Positions 4,895 to 6,900 of a stretch of 6,900 nt of DNA are shown here, one piece after another. The number at the start of each line of letters is the position of its first letter. Position 1 is the stretch's first letter. Below the pieces are notes generated by a model. It worked only from the letters and a program-made list of their open reading frames with translations. It made no database searches and had not been told where the DNA came from. The position numbers were made by a program, and so were the translations under genes. Origin of the DNA: Campylobacteraceae bacterium (GTDB lineage Bacteria; Campylobacterota; Campylobacteria; Campylobacterales; Sulfurovaceae); contig JALSOO010000065.1 of NCBI GenBank assembly GCA_026986355.1, forward strand, positions 1-6,900. The letters are read 5' to 3'.

Positions 4895-6900
4895 ATGAAT
4901 AGACTATTTACTTTATCTATTGGACTTAGCTCCATACTCCTTGCTCAAAATATAACATCTATAGAATATCGTGGACTACTCCATCTCTCTAATGATATGG
5001 CAACAGAAATATCAGGTATACATGTAGGTGATACTTTTGATATTAATAAGATTGATGAATCCATCAAAAAATTCTACTCTCAAGGCTACTTCTCTGATAT
5101 TATCGTATCGACTACTAAAAATGGTGGTTTGGTTTATAAGTTCAAAGAGAAATCTGTTATCTCAAAGTTACAGATGGAAGGATACAGTTCAGAAGAGGAA
5201 CAAGAGGCACTATTTACCTCTATCGGTCTGCGTAAAGGAGATTTATATGATGCTGTAAAAGTACAACAGGCAAAAAAAAGATTAATAAAAAAGATTGAAG
5301 CAGAGGGTTACTACGATACTGTGGTTGAAGTAAATGTAGAACCAAAAGAGGAGAGTATAGCATTAGTTTTTGAGGTCAATAAAGGAGAGAAAATCTATAT
5401 AAAACATATTGACTTTGCAGGTGCAAATAGAGTCGATAGTGATGATATAGAGTCAGCCTTAGCTAACCAAGAAGAGGACTTTATGGGTTGGTTGCCTGGA
5501 TTAAGTAATGGTGTAGCTCACATTGAACAGTTACCTTATGATGGATTTAGAGCCAAAGATGTCTATATGCAAAAGGGATATTTAGATGCAACCGTATCTG
5601 AACCATTAATGAGTGTGGATAGTGGTTCATATCAAGCAGATATAAACTATAAGATTTCAGAGGGAGAACCCTATACTATCAATAGTATTAATATTAGTGG
5701 GTCAGTTGATGGGTTAGATTTGAATGAGGTCAAAAGTAATTTTATAGCTTTAGAGGGAAAAAGATTTAATATCAATAAACTTCGCAAAGATGTAGAGTAT
5801 CTAAGAGAGAGAGTTGGGGATTTGGGGTATGCCAATGTACGTGTCAATCCAGATTTTAGAAAAAACTCCAATAATCATACGGTAGATATTCAGTATGATA
5901 TTATTCCAGGAAAAGTTGTAACTATAAATGATGTTATTATCTCTGGTAACCATACGACCAAAGATAGAGTAATACGAAGAGACATCTATCTAGCCCCTGG
6001 GGATAGATTTTCACTTACGGATTTAAAAGATTCAAAAAAGGCATTGGGAAGAAGAGGTTATTTTGAAAATGTCTCCATAGAACAGCAGAAGATAGATGAT
6101 ACACACTCTAATCTATTGGTAAAAGTCAAAGAGACAGCAACAGGAAGTATCCAAGCAGGTGGTGGATATGGCTCTTTCCAAGGAGCAATGGTATCTGCAT
6201 CTGTATCGGATAGAAATATCTTTGGTTCAGGTATCAACTCTGCTATCTCTTTTGATATTTCAAAAATATCAACAAACTACTCTCTATCCTTTAACAATCC
6301 TAGAGTATGGGATAGCGATTATAGCTTGGGTATGAATCTATATAGAAGTGACTATCAATATGTAACCTATGACCAAAAGAGTGTTGGGGCAGGTGCAAAT
6401 ATTGGTAAACAGTTAACACGTAATCTATACGGTTCACTAAACTACTCATATAGTAAAAATAAAACAATTGTTGATGATAATGCTACCTTTCAAACCTACT
6501 CTCTATTTGGTCAAGAGGATTTAAACTATGCTAAAAGTACCTTCTCAGTAGGATTGAATTATGACTCTACAGATGATTTCTTTGTTCCACGAGAGGGGAT
6601 TATATTAGGTGGCTCTTTAGGATATACAGGAGTTGGTGGAGATGAGAAGTTTTTAGATGCAGGGTTTAAATTTGGTGCATATTATGGATTGGAAGATATA
6701 ATTGATTATGATTTGATTCTACGATATAAGTTGCGTATCAATCTACTAAAAGACCAAGGTCAAATCTCACTCCCTGAAAAGCTATTTATAGGTGGTATCG
6801 GTTCTGTAAGAGGATTTGAACCCTACTCTATCTCTCCACATGTAGATTCAGTAAATGATAAAGGACAACTATCACGTAAATATCTAGGTGGTACTAAAAA
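4895..6900 (+). CDS. bamA: Outer-membrane protein assembly factor BamA, 3' end beyond the window
   Basis: BamA (Omp85 family) is the core of the Bam complex, which folds and inserts beta-barrel proteins into the outer membrane. The reading frame is open from ATG at 4895 to the window edge, giving about 668 residues. Relatives are usually about 740 or longer, so the last barrel strands and the C-terminal beta-signal lie outside the window. Residues 1-17 form a signal peptide (MNRLFTLSIGLSSILLA) with likely cleavage before Gln18. Five POTRA domains follow, at about 20-88, 90-168, 170-261, 263-344 and 345-420; their repeated GY or GYF signatures include SQGYFSD, AEGYYDT, QKGYLDA and RRGYFEN. The third contains the FMGWLPGLSNG stretch typical of BamA. 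The C-terminal barrel starts near residue 421 and reaches the diagnostic loop-6 motif VRGF at 638-641 (GGIGSVRGF). The five POTRAs plus VRGF separate it from TamA and FhaC-type proteins. It is transcribed divergently from tyrA. Confidence 0.95.
   Translation, partial: MNRLFTLSIGLSSILLAQNITSIEYRGLLHLSNDMATEISGIHVGDTFDINKIDESIKKFYSQGYFSDIIVSTTKNGGLVYKFKEKSVISKLQMEGYSSEEEQEALFTSIGLRKGDLYDAVKVQQAKKRLIKKIEAEGYYDTVVEVNVEPKEESIALVFEVNKGEKIYIKHIDFAGANRVDSDDIESALANQEEDFMGWLPGLSNGVAHIEQLPYDGFRAKDVYMQKGYLDATVSEPLMSVDSGSYQADINYKISEGEPYTINSINISGSVDGLDLNEVKSNFIALEGKRFNINKLRKDVEYLRERVGDLGYANVRVNPDFRKNSNNHTVDIQYDIIPGKVVTINDVIISGNHTTKDRVIRRDIYLAPGDRFSLTDLKDSKKALGRRGYFENVSIEQQKIDDTHSNLLVKVKETATGSIQAGGGYGSFQGAMVSASVSDRNIFGSGINSAISFDISKISTNYSLSFNNPRVWDSDYSLGMNLYRSDYQYVTYDQKSVGAGANIGKQLTRNLYGSLNYSYSKNKTIVDDNATFQTYSLFGQEDLNYAKSTFSVGLNYDSTDDFFVPREGIILGGSLGYTGVGGDEKFLDAGFKFGAYYGLEDIIDYDLILRYKLRINLLKDQGQISLPEKLFIGGIGSVRGFEPYSISPHVDSVNDKGQLSRKYLGGTK

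Noticed and set aside
5028..5258. 76-residue plus-strand ORF within bamA
   Set aside because: It is an out-of-frame reading of the POTRA1-POTRA2 region, while the bamA frame is continuous with clear domain structure.
5671..5871. 66-residue minus-strand ORF antisense to bamA
   Set aside because: It is Leu/Ser-rich antisense of the POTRA4 coding region. The hydrophobic look is a by-product of strand reversal.

Overview
The window looks like ordinary chromosomal DNA from a member of the Campylobacterota (the former epsilonproteobacteria), most plausibly an AT-rich free-living or Sulfurimonas/Arcobacter-like lineage. This is an inference from four things: base composition (roughly one third G+C by eye), codon choice (AGA for arginine, many TTA/CTA leucines), promoters with a good -10 box and no obvious -35 box, and the divergent tyrA/bamA pair, which I recall from Campylobacter jejuni (Cj0130/Cj0129c). 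No phage, IS element, tRNA, rRNA or CRISPR structure is visible.

Layout, left to right. (1) Positions 61-1029 (+): a 322-residue DUF1835/DUF3658 protein of unknown function, with its own -10 box and a strong Shine-Dalgarno site. (2) 1080-3845 (+): complete ileS, isoleucyl-tRNA synthetase, with intact catalytic, editing and zinc-binding motifs. (3) 3848-3967 (+): a 39-residue single-helix membrane protein ORF two bases after ileS. A perfect 9-bp inverted repeat lies inside it, so it could be a real small gene, the site of an ileS terminator, or both. (4) 3959-4792 (-): complete tyrA, prephenate dehydrogenase. It converges on the small ORF and overlaps it by 9 bp. (5) 4793-4894: a 102-bp divergent intergenic region with a textbook extended -10 promoter for tyrA and only a weak promoter signal for bamA. 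(6) 4895-6900 (+): bamA, the outer-membrane beta-barrel assembly protein, cut off by the window edge just after its VRGF motif.

The genes do not form one pathway. They are housekeeping functions: tRNA charging, tyrosine biosynthesis and outer-membrane protein assembly, plus one conserved unknown. I found no convincing previously undescribed system. The items most worth a second look are the small membrane ORF with its embedded hairpin, the convergent overlap with tyrA, and the uncharacterised DUF1835/DUF3658 protein. No stretch longer than about 100 bases lacks a gene.
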